Of a stretch of DNA of 62,748 nt, positions 40,944 through 49,331 are shown in pieces. A program made the translations under genes and the position numbers. Origin of the DNA: Clostridiales bacterium (GTDB taxonomy: Bacteria > Bacillota > Clostridia > Oscillospirales > Oscillospiraceae); the NCBI GenBank assembly GCA_022786995.1, contig JALFUW010000090.1, positions 1 to 62,748 of the forward strand. The letters are read 5' to 3'. The first letter of the stretch is position 1. Each line of letters opens with the position of its first letter. Under the pieces are notes generated by a model, which worked only from the letters and a program-made list of their open reading frames with translations, searched no databases and had not been told where the DNA came from.

Positions 40944-41743
40944 TGGAAACGCTTACCCAGCGCCTGGAGGCAGTGATGGATGCCTTCCCCGCAAAAACCG
41001 CCCTGTACTGCGTCGACCTCACCAACGGCAGGCCCATCGCCGCCATCCGGGAGGATTCTCAGGTGGTCTCCGCTTCCACCATCAAGGTGGCGCTGCTGTG
41101 CTGCGCCCTGCAGGATGTGATGGAAGGAAAGCTGTCACTACAGCAGTTTGTCCCCATCTGCCACGGGGACTACTGCGACGACACGGAGGTGTTCGAGCCG
41201 ACCTACCGGCAGGACGGCGCCAGCCTCTGGGAGATGCTGTACTGGATGATCGTGTCCAGCGACAACACCGCCACCAACAGTGTCATCTCCCTGCTGGGCT
41301 ATGACCATGTGAACGATTACTGCCGCAAAATGGGCCTGTGCCAGACCTCCCTCCAGCGGAAAATGCTGGATTTTCAGGCCATCTGGGAGGGGCGCAACAA
41401 CTACACCTCTGCCGCTGACCTGTACCGTTTGTTCTCCATGCTGTACCACGGGGAGATTCTGACCCAGCCCCTGCGGGAGGTGGCCCTCGACTTTCTGTCC
41501 CGCTGCCGTCACACCGACGCTTTGCAGCGCTACATCCCGGACCCGGTGGTGGTCGCCCACAAGCCCGGAGGGCTTGACCATCTGAACCACGACGCGGGTA
41601 TTTTTCTGCTGGAAGACCGGCCCTTCTACTTAGGGATTTTTACTTGGGACGGCCCGGCTCTGGACGGAGAGCCTCAGCAGAACCGGCTCATCGGAAAGCT
41701 TTCCCGGATGGTCTATGACGCTGTCAAGGGAGGGGAAGTGTGA
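40943..41743 (+). CDS. SxxK serine hydrolase, class A beta-lactamase fold
   Basis: A 266-residue cytoplasmic-looking protein (no signal peptide) with SASTIK carrying the nucleophile Ser and Lys, MIVSSDNTATN (SDN) and AHKPGGL in place of KTG. The omega-loop Glu that deacylates penicillin in class A beta-lactamases is not visible: the matching stretch reads QRKMLDFQAIW. It is therefore more likely a D,D-peptidase or esterase on peptidoglycan fragments than a resistance enzyme; this is inference. Translationally coupled to both neighbours. Confidence 0.82.
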   Translation: METLTQRLEAVMDAFPAKTALYCVDLTNGRPIAAIREDSQVVSASTIKVALLCCALQDVMEGKLSLQQFVPICHGDYCDDTEVFEPTYRQDGASLWEMLYWMIVSSDNTATNSVISLLGYDHVNDYCRKMGLCQTSLQRKMLDFQAIWEGRNNYTSAADLYRLFSMLYHGEILTQPLREVALDFLSRCRHTDALQRYIPDPVVVAHKPGGLDHLNHDAGIFLLEDRPFYLGIFTWDGPALDGEPQQNRLIGKLSRMVYDAVKGGEV

Positions 41744-42561
41744 TGAAAGCCATTGTCACCGCGCCGGTGTGCCCCCTGCTGGCAAAGCCCACCCGGCAGA
41801 GCACCGTGGTGGATGAAGCTCTGTACGGCATGGTGGTGGAGCTTCTGGAGGAGCCCGCCCCCGGCTGGTACCGGGTGCGCACCCACTACCGCTATGAGGG
41901 CATCGTCTGCGGAGACGACCTTCTGGTGGATGAAGACGCCGCTGCCGCCTGGGAGTGCCTGCCGAAAAAAGTCGTCCGCAACAAGAATTTCTGCGACGTT
42001 CTGTCCGAACCCAAGGTACAGGGCTGGATTTTAGCCACCCTTCCCCGGGGCGGTGTGCTCTATGCCGAGGGTCAGCCGGAAAACGGCTGGCAGCAGGTGC
42101 GCCTTGCCGACGGACGAACCGGCTTCGTGCCGGAGAGCATTCTTGCGGACGACCCCACCGAACCTGTATCTTCCGACGAGGACACATTGCGCCGGGCGCT
42201 GGTGGACGCCGCCATGCTCTACCGGGGCACCCACTACCGCTGGGGCGGTAAGTCCCCCATGGGCATTGACTGCTCAGGCCTTGTCTCCATGGCCTATATG
42301 CTCTGCGGCATCCTCATTTACCGGGACGCCGACATTCGGGAGGGCTTCCCCATTCACGAAATTCCCCTTGCGGAAGTGAAACCCGGCGACCTGCTGTTCT
42401 TCCCCGGTCATGTGGCCATGTACATCGGTCACGGCCGCTACTGCCACAGCACCGGCAAGGCCGGGGACAACGGTTTCACCGTCAATTCCCTGATTCCCAG
42501 CGACCCGGATTACCGGGACGACCTGCGGCACAATATCACCCAGGTCGGTACATTTTTTTGA
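41743..42561 (+). CDS. NlpC/P60 dipeptidyl-peptidase with SH3-type domains
   Basis: A 272-residue cytoplasmic cysteine peptidase like YkfC, which cuts gamma-D-Glu from the diamino acid in murein peptides with a free N-terminal L-Ala. Two SH3-like segments (about residues 1-70 and 75-140, the second with GWQQVRLADGRTGFVPESIL) precede the NlpC/P60 domain: HYRWGGKSPMGIDCSGLVS with the catalytic Cys, and FPGHVAMYIGHGRY with the His. Start ATG at 41743 overlaps the previous stop; AGGGAGGGG lies upstream. Confidence 0.92.
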   Translation: MKAIVTAPVCPLLAKPTRQSTVVDEALYGMVVELLEEPAPGWYRVRTHYRYEGIVCGDDLLVDEDAAAAWECLPKKVVRNKNFCDVLSEPKVQGWILATLPRGGVLYAEGQPENGWQQVRLADGRTGFVPESILADDPTEPVSSDEDTLRRALVDAAMLYRGTHYRWGGKSPMGIDCSGLVSMAYMLCGILIYRDADIREGFPIHEIPLAEVKPGDLLFFPGHVAMYIGHGRYCHSTGKAGDNGFTVNSLIPSDPDYRDDLRHNITQVGTFF

Positions 42562-42578
42562 AGAAAGGATGAATCTAA

Positions 42579-43388
42579 ATGAAGGTTTTTCTGAGCGCCG
42601 ATATGGAGGGCACCTGCGGCATTGTCTGCTGGCCGGAGACGGAGCGCACCACGGCCTTTGACTATACCCCTCTGCAAAAGCAGATGACCCGGGAGGTAGC
42701 CGCGGCCTGCCGGGGGGCTCTCGCCGCCGGTGCGGAGGAGGTGCTGGTGAAGGACTCCCACGATTCCGCCCGGAACATCGACCCTACCGTTCTGCCCCGG
42801 CACACCCGGATCCACCGGGGCTGGTCCGGCGACCCCTTAAGCATGATGACAGGCCTCAATCAGGAGCACTTTGATGCCGTATTCTTCACCGGCTACCACG
42901 CCTGGGTCAGCTGCCCCGGCAATCCTCTGAGCCACACCATGAATCTGCGCAACAACCGGGTCTGGCTGAACGGTATCCTGTGCAGTGAATTTCTGATGAA
43001 TTCCTACACCGCCGGCTACTATGGCGTTCCCGTGGCGCTGGTCACCGGCGATCAGGCCCTGTGCGATTTTGCCAGGGAGCTGATTCCCGCCATCACCACC
43101 GTGCCTGTGAACGTGGGCCGGGGCAACGGCGCCACCTCCCTGCACCCGGAGGAAGCCCTGGAGCGCATCGAAGCGGCGGCAAAGGAAGCGGTGGCGAAGG
43201 CTTCCCAGTGCGCCGTGCCCATGCCGGAGCACTTCCACATGGAGATCGACTTCATCAAGCACCACATGGCCTACTCCAAGAGCTTCTACCCCGGCGCCGT
43301 GCTGAAGGACGACAAGATCGTCTGTTTCGACTCCGACGACTGGTACGAGGTTCTGCGGTTCTGCCACTTTGTCCTCAGCGACGGTTAG
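42579..43388 (+). CDS. dppA: D-aminopeptidase, peptidase family M55
   Basis: A self-compartmentalising decameric zinc enzyme that releases N-terminal D-Ala from peptides; in Bacillus subtilis dppA leads the murein-dipeptide transporter operon. 269 residues with KVFLSADMEGTCGI (Asp and Glu ligands), VKDSHDSARNI, FTGYHAWVS and SHTMN. AAAGGATGA precedes the ATG. Last gene of the recycling block, ending at a terminator. Confidence 0.92.
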   Translation: MKVFLSADMEGTCGIVCWPETERTTAFDYTPLQKQMTREVAAACRGALAAGAEEVLVKDSHDSARNIDPTVLPRHTRIHRGWSGDPLSMMTGLNQEHFDAVFFTGYHAWVSCPGNPLSHTMNLRNNRVWLNGILCSEFLMNSYTAGYYGVPVALVTGDQALCDFARELIPAITTVPVNVGRGNGATSLHPEEALERIEAAAKEAVAKASQCAVPMPEHFHMEIDFIKHHMAYSKSFYPGAVLKDDKIVCFDSDDWYEVLRFCHFVLSDG

Positions 43389-43402
43389 TATTCGTATGAC
43401 AT

Positions 43403-43432
43403 CCCCTGAGCCTGCTGTTTCAGGCTCAGGGG
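43403..43432 (+). terminator. terminator of the murein-recycling operon
   Basis: Perfect 12-bp stem CCCCTGAGCCTG/CAGGCTCAGGGG, 6-base loop, followed by TGTTTCCTTT. Confidence 0.85.
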
Positions 43433-43473
43433 TGTTTCCTTTCGTTCCTTCCGTTTTTCGACATTTTATCGTC

Positions 43474-43502
43474 TTGATTTTTTTATCATGAAGGAATATA
43501 AT
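43474..43502 (+). promoter_or_regulatory. promoter of the PAS-GGDEF-EAL gene
   Basis: TTGATT (43474-43479), 17-base AT-rich spacer, TATAAT (43497-43502). Confidence 0.75.
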
Positions 43503-43534
43503 GTAAAAAAATGGAAGGCAGGGAGGTATGCGCC

Positions 43535-45217
43535 ATGAATGCCATGCTGGACAAGCAGCGGGAAAAGAAAGTCGATGAACTGTTCCGTGCCTTTGAAACC
43601 GTCACGGATGGCGCATACCTGTATGTCTGCGATGTAAAATATGACTATTCCCGGTGGTCAGCGGATGCAATTTCCCGCTTTGACCTCCCGGGAGAGTATA
43701 TGTTCCACGCCGGTCAGCTCTGGGAGCGGCTCCTGCACCCCGATGACCGGGAGAGCTACTCGGAAAGCATCGCCGCCATTTTTTCCGGCACGGATCAGGG
43801 GCATGACATGCAGTACCGGGTCAAGGATCGTCAGGGACGGTATGTGGTATGCACCTGCCGGGGCACCATCCTGACCGACGACGAGGGCGCGCCGGACTAC
43901 TTTGTGGGCACCATCCACAACAACGGCCTGGAAAGCTTTGTCGATCCGCTGACGGATCTGCAGAATCAATTCGGCCTGTTTGAACACCTGAAGGTGCTCT
44001 ATGCCAAGCAGGCGAGAGCCAACATCATGATGATCGGCCTCGGACATTTTACCACGATCAACGAGATGTGGGGCTATGAATTTGGCAATCTGGTCATTCA
44101 TAAGGTGGTTCAGATTCTGAAAAACGCCTTCCGCAATGAAGGCATTCTCTTCCGTGCCGACGGAATTCGCTTCGTCCTGCTGACCCGGACCCTGTCCATC
44201 GAAGAACTGCAAAGGCGGTATGAACTGCTGCGGGAAGCCATCTGTCATACGATGGAGATCGACGGCTATCACCCGAACCTGCAGGTGTGCGGCTGCGCGC
44301 TGGAAATCAAATCCTTTGATGTCAACCCCCAGGCCATGTTCTCCTGCCTTGTGTACACCTATAATCAGTCAAAGGTGCAGGAAAACGGCGAATTCCAGAT
44401 CTTCAAGGACGAAGTTGACGAGAAACGGGGCAATCTGATGGTGCTGCTGAACACCGTCCGCATGTCCATTGAGAATGGCTTCGAAGGCTTCCAGCTCTAT
44501 TACCAGCCCATCGTGGCCGCGGGCAGCCACCAACTCACCGGCGCGGAGGCACTGCTGCGGTGGAGCTCCCCGGAATACGGCATGGTTCCTCCGAACCGAT
44601 TCATTCCCATCATCGAAAACGACCCCGCCTTCGTGCTGCTGGGTCAGTGGATTCTGCGAAGGGCCATGGAGGATACCAGGCCCCTGCTTCGGCAGTATCC
44701 TGATTTCGCACTGAATGTCAATCTGTCCTACAGCCAGCTCAAGCAGGACGATTTCGTGGAAATGGTCAGGCGGAATATGGAAATCACCGGCTTCCCGCCC
44801 CAGAATCTCTGCTTGGAGATCACCGAGCGGTGCCGCCTGATGAATCTGGAACGGCTTTCCAGCATCATCCGGGAGCTGCACGGTCTGGGCGTTCGGTTCG
44901 CCATCGACGATTTCGGCACCGGCTATTCCTCCGTGGACATTCTGCGATGCCTGAGCTTTGAAGTGGTAAAAATTGACAAGGTGTTCGTAGACGACATTGC
45001 CAAGGATCCGGAGGACGCCAGACTTTTGGGTGCTTTGCGCGCGCTGGCGGAAATCTGCGGCGCCAGGGTCTGCGCAGAGGGCGTCGAAACAGCGGAACAG
45101 TGCCGCATTGCGGAGGATCGGGGCATTGACAAAATTCAGGGCTACTACTTCTCAAAGCCCATTCCCATAGCAGCGTTTCTCGCCCAGTATCTGCTGGAGG
45201 AACCCGCGTGCCCGTAA
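43535..45217 (+). CDS. c-di-GMP phosphodiesterase, PAS-degenerate GGDEF-EAL
   Basis: A 560-residue signalling protein. A PAS domain (about residues 20-130) is followed by a GGDEF-like domain whose active-site motif reads RADGIRFVLL, so it should not make c-di-GMP. The EAL domain is complete: LTGAEALLRW, NVNLSYSQL, LCLEITER, AIDDFGTGYSSVD, VKIDKVFVD and AEGVETAEQ, so it should degrade c-di-GMP to pGpG. No membrane segment, so cytoplasmic. Start at 43535 is supported by GGGAGG eight bases upstream. Convergent with phoR. Confidence 0.9.
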   Translation: MNAMLDKQREKKVDELFRAFETVTDGAYLYVCDVKYDYSRWSADAISRFDLPGEYMFHAGQLWERLLHPDDRESYSESIAAIFSGTDQGHDMQYRVKDRQGRYVVCTCRGTILTDDEGAPDYFVGTIHNNGLESFVDPLTDLQNQFGLFEHLKVLYAKQARANIMMIGLGHFTTINEMWGYEFGNLVIHKVVQILKNAFRNEGILFRADGIRFVLLTRTLSIEELQRRYELLREAICHTMEIDGYHPNLQVCGCALEIKSFDVNPQAMFSCLVYTYNQSKVQENGEFQIFKDEVDEKRGNLMVLLNTVRMSIENGFEGFQLYYQPIVAAGSHQLTGAEALLRWSSPEYGMVPPNRFIPIIENDPAFVLLGQWILRRAMEDTRPLLRQYPDFALNVNLSYSQLKQDDFVEMVRRNMEITGFPPQNLCLEITERCRLMNLERLSSIIRELHGLGVRFAIDDFGTGYSSVDILRCLSFEVVKIDKVFVDDIAKDPEDARLLGALRALAEICGARVCAEGVETAEQCRIAEDRGIDKIQGYYFSKPIPIAAFLAQYLLEEPACP

Positions 45218-45247
45218 TGGAATACCTTTCCCGCAAAAAATAAAAAG

Positions 45248-45305
45248 ACTCCCTGATACCGAAACCTGATTGAAAGTTTTTAATCGGGTTTCGGTATCAG
45301 GGAGT
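45248..45305. terminator. bidirectional terminator
   Basis: A 19-bp perfect stem ACTCCCTGATACCGAAACC with its inverse and a 20-base loop, between the convergent EAL gene and phoR. A and T tracts lie on both sides. Confidence 0.9.
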
Positions 45306-45317
45306 TTCGTTATTTTC

Positions 45318-46970
45318 TCAGGCGGGAAACGCCACGGAAATCGTGGTACCCTTGCCGGGGGTGCTTTCCAGATGGATATCCGCGTTGTGGCACTGGGCAG
45401 CATGCTTGACGATGGACAATCCCAGCCCGGTGCCGCCGGTGGCCTTAGAGTGGCTCTTGTCCACCCGATAGAACCGCTCGAACACCCGGCTCTGGTGCTC
45501 TGCCGGGATGCCAATGCCAGTATCCGCCACAGTGAGCACCACTGTGCCGTCCCGCTTTGCCACGGTTACGTCCACCCTGCCGCCTTCCACATTGTACTTG
45601 ACGGCGTTGCCGCAAAGGTTCTGGACAATCTCAAACACCAGCCCCCGGATGCCGGGGAAGGTGCAGTGGTCGCCGGTCACCGCAATGGTGACCTTTTTTT
45701 CCTCCGCCGCCAAGCTCAGAGATTCGGCAATTTCCTCGGCAATATCCAGAATGTCCACATCCTCCTTCGGCATTTCCACGCCCTCGTCCAGATGGCTCAG
45801 GCGGATGACATCCTCAATCAGGTTCACCAGCCGGGTGGCCTCCTTGCGGATATTGCTGATAAACCGCTGGGTGTCCTCGGGCTTTACCAGCCCGTTTTCC
45901 AGCAGCTCCGCGCTGCCGATGATGGCCTGCAGGGGCGTTTTCAGCTCGTGGGACACATTGGCGGTGAATTCCCGCCGGCTGCGCTCCGCGTTCTGCACGT
46001 CGGTAATGTCCACAGCCAGAATCATCAGGCCGATGGCTTCGTCGTCGGAGGAGATGCGGCTAAGGAGGAACTGGAAGACTCTGCCCTGGCGCTCCGCCTT
46101 CAGCTCGCTGTGTCCCGTCTCAAAGGCCGCGTCCACGGCAGCGGTCATTTCCGGCTTTCGGTCAATGGCACAGAAGGGCCTGCCCACGCTGGCCTCTTTC
46201 GCGCCGAAGATCCGCCGGGCCGACGGATTCAGGCTCAGCACCGCGCCGCTTCCGTCCAGCAGCACCAGCCCCTCGTGCATATTCGCGGTAATCTGATTGA
46301 ATTCGTTGTTTTTCCGCTGCATGCTTTGGAGCTGATTCTCGATTTTCTTATGCTGCTGATGGATACGAACCAGCAGCGGCGACAGTTCCTCGTAGGTATC
46401 GTTTTCCATTGGGTGCTCCAGATCCAGATGGTTGAGAGGCTCCACAATTTTGCAGGATACCCGGTGGGCCAGAATCGCAGACAGGATAATCGCCAACGCC
46501 GCCACGATACATACCGGGTGCAGCATCCCCGCCAGCAGCACCGCTAAGGTTTTCTGACTGGCGGAAATCCGAAGCACGCTGCCGTCGGAAAGCCGCACCG
46601 CCTCATACATCCACTTTTCCAGCAGGGTATTGGATTCCCGCACGGCGCTGCCGCTGCCGTAGCCCAGTGCCTGCTGGATTTCCTCCCGCTGCAGATGGTT
46701 TTCCATCTGCCCGGACTGGGCGTGGGTGTCAAAGAGCACCGTGCCGTCGGACTGAATCCAGGTGATGCGGAAGTTTTTTGCCTCCACGGATTTGAGGAAT
46801 TCCAGCCCGCTTTGCTCCGTTCCCGCGGCGGCAATGCTCAGCTCGTCCTTGAGCTGAGCAGTCTGAATATCATTGGCATAGCCGTAGAGCGCGCCCATGA
46901 TGAGCAGCAGCGAGCAGAACAGCACTGCCGCCGCCACCGTTACAATGGATTTAAAGATTCTGCTTGTCAT
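45318..46970 (-). CDS. phoR: phosphate-responsive sensor histidine kinase
   Basis: Senses phosphate status through the Pst-PhoU complex and phosphorylates PhoB/PhoP. 550 residues: membrane segment 1 (about 5-30), extracytoplasmic domain of about 115 residues, membrane segment 2 (about 145-168), HAMP-like linker, PAS domain (ITANMHEGLVLLDGSGAV), HisKA box FTANVSHELKTPL, and ATPase motifs NAVKYN, DTGIGI and GGTGLGLSIV. The start at 46970 lies inside the 3' end of phoB (20-base overlap). It is last in the operon. Confidence 0.92.
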   Translation of the reverse strand: MTSRIFKSIVTVAAAVLFCSLLLIMGALYGYANDIQTAQLKDELSIAAAGTEQSGLEFLKSVEAKNFRITWIQSDGTVLFDTHAQSGQMENHLQREEIQQALGYGSGSAVRESNTLLEKWMYEAVRLSDGSVLRISASQKTLAVLLAGMLHPVCIVAALAIILSAILAHRVSCKIVEPLNHLDLEHPMENDTYEELSPLLVRIHQQHKKIENQLQSMQRKNNEFNQITANMHEGLVLLDGSGAVLSLNPSARRIFGAKEASVGRPFCAIDRKPEMTAAVDAAFETGHSELKAERQGRVFQFLLSRISSDDEAIGLMILAVDITDVQNAERSRREFTANVSHELKTPLQAIIGSAELLENGLVKPEDTQRFISNIRKEATRLVNLIEDVIRLSHLDEGVEMPKEDVDILDIAEEIAESLSLAAEEKKVTIAVTGDHCTFPGIRGLVFEIVQNLCGNAVKYNVEGGRVDVTVAKRDGTVVLTVADTGIGIPAEHQSRVFERFYRVDKSHSKATGGTGLGLSIVKHAAQCHNADIHLESTPGKGTTISVAFPA

Positions 46971-47640
46971 ATTGATTCTCCAATCGATACCCAACGCCGC
47001 GAATGGTTTCGATATAGCGACCGTACTGCCCCAGCTTCTGGCGCAGAGTGCGGATGTGCATATCCACCGTGCGGGTCTCTACCGCGTAATCCGTATTCCA
47101 GACGGTTTGCAGCAGCTGCTCCCGGCTGAAGGCCATGCCGGGGTGACTGAGGAACAGCCGCAGAAGCTCGTATTCCTTGTAGGTAAGCACAACCCGCTGA
47201 CCGTCGATGGTGACGGTGTGCTGGTTTTCGTCCAGCAGCAAACTCTTGAGCTTCAAAAGGGCAGCGGACTGCTTCGGCTGGCTCCGGCGCAGGACTGCCT
47301 TCACCCGGGACACCATCTCCATCATGCCGAAGGGCTTGGTGATGTAGTCATCGGCCCCCAGATCAAGGCTCTGCACTTTGTCAAACTCCGTGCCCTTGGC
47401 TGTCGCCATGATGACAGGAACGTCCCGCCAGCGTTCGTCAGAGTGCAGTCGCTTTAATATCGCCACGCCGTCCTCGCCGGGAAGCATCACATCCAGCAGC
47501 ACCAGCTCCGGCAATTCCGTTTCCAGGGCCTCCCAGAATTCCTCGCCATCGGCGAAGCCCCGGGCCTCCAGCCCGGTGGAATTCAGAGCATATACTTCGA
47601 TTTCCCGAATGCTCGGGTCGTCTTCCACACACCAGATCAT
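46951..47640 (-). CDS. phoB: phosphate response regulator, OmpR/PhoB type
   Basis: A 229-residue response regulator (PhoP in Bacillus nomenclature). The receiver domain shows CVEDDPSI, LLDVMLPGEDG with the phosphoacceptor Asp and the conserved Lys in YITKPF. The C-terminal winged helix shows LTYKEYELLRLFLSHPG and VDMHIRTLRQKLG then IRGVGYRLE. The start at 47640 follows GGAGG. It should bind the 11-base-spaced boxes found upstream of phoA and pstC. Confidence 0.93.
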   Translation of the reverse strand: MIWCVEDDPSIREIEVYALNSTGLEARGFADGEEFWEALETELPELVLLDVMLPGEDGVAILKRLHSDERWRDVPVIMATAKGTEFDKVQSLDLGADDYITKPFGMMEMVSRVKAVLRRSQPKQSAALLKLKSLLLDENQHTVTIDGQRVVLTYKEYELLRLFLSHPGMAFSREQLLQTVWNTDYAVETRTVDMHIRTLRQKLGQYGRYIETIRGVGYRLENQYDKQNL

Positions 47641-47728
47641 AGTGATTCCTCCCAAAGCCTTCCGCGGATGGAGGGCTTTTCGCGTTTTCTATATACTAAC
47701 CTCTCGCGCGGCAAAATGCAAGCACCCG

Positions 47729-48370
47729 CTACTGGCATTCCTCCCGGATGCCGGTGAGGGAAAACACCACCCACTCGGCAATGTTGGTGCAGTGGTCGCC
47801 GATGCGCTCAAAGTACTTGGCGATCATCAGCAGGTCGAGGGCGTACTCTCCGTCTGTCGGATCCGACGCAATGATGGCAATGATGTCCGTTTTGATCTGA
47901 TTGAAATAATCATCCACGATGTCATCGTCGCCCATGACCTTTTTCGCAAGGGTCAAATCCTGCTTGACGTAGGCATCCACCGCTTCCGTCACCATGGTCT
48001 GGGCGGCTTTCGCCATCTTCTGGAGAGGACCATCCTCCGCGCTTCTGGACATCTTGGGAATCAGATCCACGATATCCTCCGCCTGGTCGCCGATGCGCTC
48101 CATGTCGGTGATCATTTTCATGGCGGCGCTGATCTGCCGCAGGTCCCTGGCCACGGGCTGCTGGCGAAGAAGCAGTTTCAGGCAAATGTTCTCGACGGTA
48201 CGCTCGCTCTCGTCGATGACGGCTCCTACATGATCCGTCTTTTCTTTCAGATCTTCCGTGTAGTCCGTCAGGGACTGCGCCGCCAGGGCGATGATCTCCT
48301 CGCAGGCGGCCCCCATCTGAATCAGCTCCTGATTCAGGTTCCACAGCTGTTCCTGATATAAATTTCTCAT
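47729..48370 (-). CDS. phoU: phosphate signalling regulator PhoU
   Basis: A 213-residue helical protein with two PhoU repeats (ENICLKLLLRQQPVARDLRQ and IAKYFERIGDHCTNIAEWV). It links the Pst transporter to PhoR and keeps the pathway off when phosphate is plentiful. Start chosen at MRNLYQEQL, with GGAGG upstream. It lies 13 bases after pstB. Confidence 0.94.
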   Translation of the reverse strand: MRNLYQEQLWNLNQELIQMGAACEEIIALAAQSLTDYTEDLKEKTDHVGAVIDESERTVENICLKLLLRQQPVARDLRQISAAMKMITDMERIGDQAEDIVDLIPKMSRSAEDGPLQKMAKAAQTMVTEAVDAYVKQDLTLAKKVMGDDDIVDDYFNQIKTDIIAIIASDPTDGEYALDLLMIAKYFERIGDHCTNIAEWVVFSLTGIREECQ

Positions 48371-48383
48371 GGTATTCCCTCCG

Positions 48384-49136
48384 TTAGCCGAAGCGGCCTG
48401 TGATATAGTCCTCTGTCCGCTTGTCGCTGGGCGTGGAGAACAGAGTTTCTGTGCCACCATACTCCACCAGATCGCCCAGCAGGAAGAAGGCAGTCTGGTC
48501 GGAAATTCGCACGGCCTGCTGCATATTGTGGGTGACGATGACGATGGTGTATTTCTCCTTTAATTCCATTGCCAGATCTTCAATTCTGGATGTCGAAATG
48601 GGGTCAAGTGCTGAGGTCGGCTCGTCCATCAGCAGCACCTCCGGCTCCACAGCCAGCGCCCGGGCGATGCACAGCCGCTGCTGCTGACCGCCGGACATAC
48701 CAAGAGCATTTTTCTTGAGCCGGTCCTTCACCTCGTCCCAGATAGCCGCGCCCTTCAGGGCTTTTTCCACAATTTCATCCAGCTGGGCCTTGTTTCGGAT
48801 GCCATGGGTGCGGGGGCCGTAGGCGATGTTGTCGTAGATGCTCATAGGGAAGGGGTTGGGCTTCTGGAACACCATGCCAATCTCCTTGCGCAGGTTATTG
48901 ACCTCTGTCTCGAAGATGTTCTCCCCGTGGTAAGCGACCTCTCCGGTGATTCTCACGCCGGGAATCAGATCGTTCATTCGGTTTAGGGTCTTGAGGAAGG
49001 TGGACTTGCCGCAGCCGGAAGGGCCGATGAGGGCGGTGATGGATTTTTCGGGAATATCCAGGCTGATATTTTTCAGAGCCTGGGTCTGACCGTACCAGAG
49101 GTTCAGGTCGTTGACGGTGATGATGGGATTGTTCAT
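48384..49136 (-). CDS. pstB: phosphate ABC transporter ATPase
   Basis: A 250-residue ATPase driving phosphate import by PstCA. Walker [24 protein letters not shown] and [17 protein letters not shown] are typical of PstB; signature [16 protein letters not shown], Walker [20 protein letters not shown] precedes the ATG. It is separated from pstA by 195 bases that hold a REPIN-like repeat, unusual inside a pst operon. Confidence 0.96.
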   Translation of the reverse strand: MNNPIITVNDLNLWYGQTQALKNISLDIPEKSITALIGPSGCGKSTFLKTLNRMNDLIPGVRITGEVAYHGENIFETEVNNLRKEIGMVFQKPNPFPMSIYDNIAYGPRTHGIRNKAQLDEIVEKALKGAAIWDEVKDRLKKNALGMSGGQQQRLCIARALAVEPEVLLMDEPTSALDPISTSRIEDLAMELKEKYTIVIVTHNMQQAVRISDQTAFFLLGDLVEYGGTETLFSTPSDKRTEDYITGRFG

Positions 49137-49196
49137 GTTGGTTCTCCTTGTATGGTAAAGCGGACTTTTGTCAATTTAGGCACACTGAGAAAAGTG

Positions 49197-49324
49197 TGTC
49201 ATTGCGAACCAGTGACCGATGTCACTGGTGTGGCAATCCGTTCTCCTTCTTGACAGTTTCACCATTCTGCTGTGTAAAGAGATGCGGATTGCCACACCAG
49301 CGTGCGCGCTGGTTCGCAATGACA
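49197..49324. repeat. REPIN-like repeat, copy 5, inside the pst operon
   Basis: The best-preserved copy. Left arm TGTCATTGCGAACCAGTGAC-CGAT-GTCACTGG..GGCAATCC, right arm GGATTGCCACACCAGCG..CGCTGGTTCGCAATGACA, spacer about 38 bases. It ends eight bases before the pstA stop codon. Confidence 0.9.
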
Positions 49325-49331
49325 GCGCAAA

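Noticed and set aside
40943..41743. Calling this gene a beta-lactamase resistance determinant
   Set aside because: No export signal, no deacylating Glu, KPG instead of KTG, and a murein-recycling neighbourhood.
49197..49324. Reading the repeat between pstA and pstB as a tRNA gene because of GGTTCGCAAT
   Set aside because: It does not fold into a cloverleaf and matches the REPIN-like family found at other loci.
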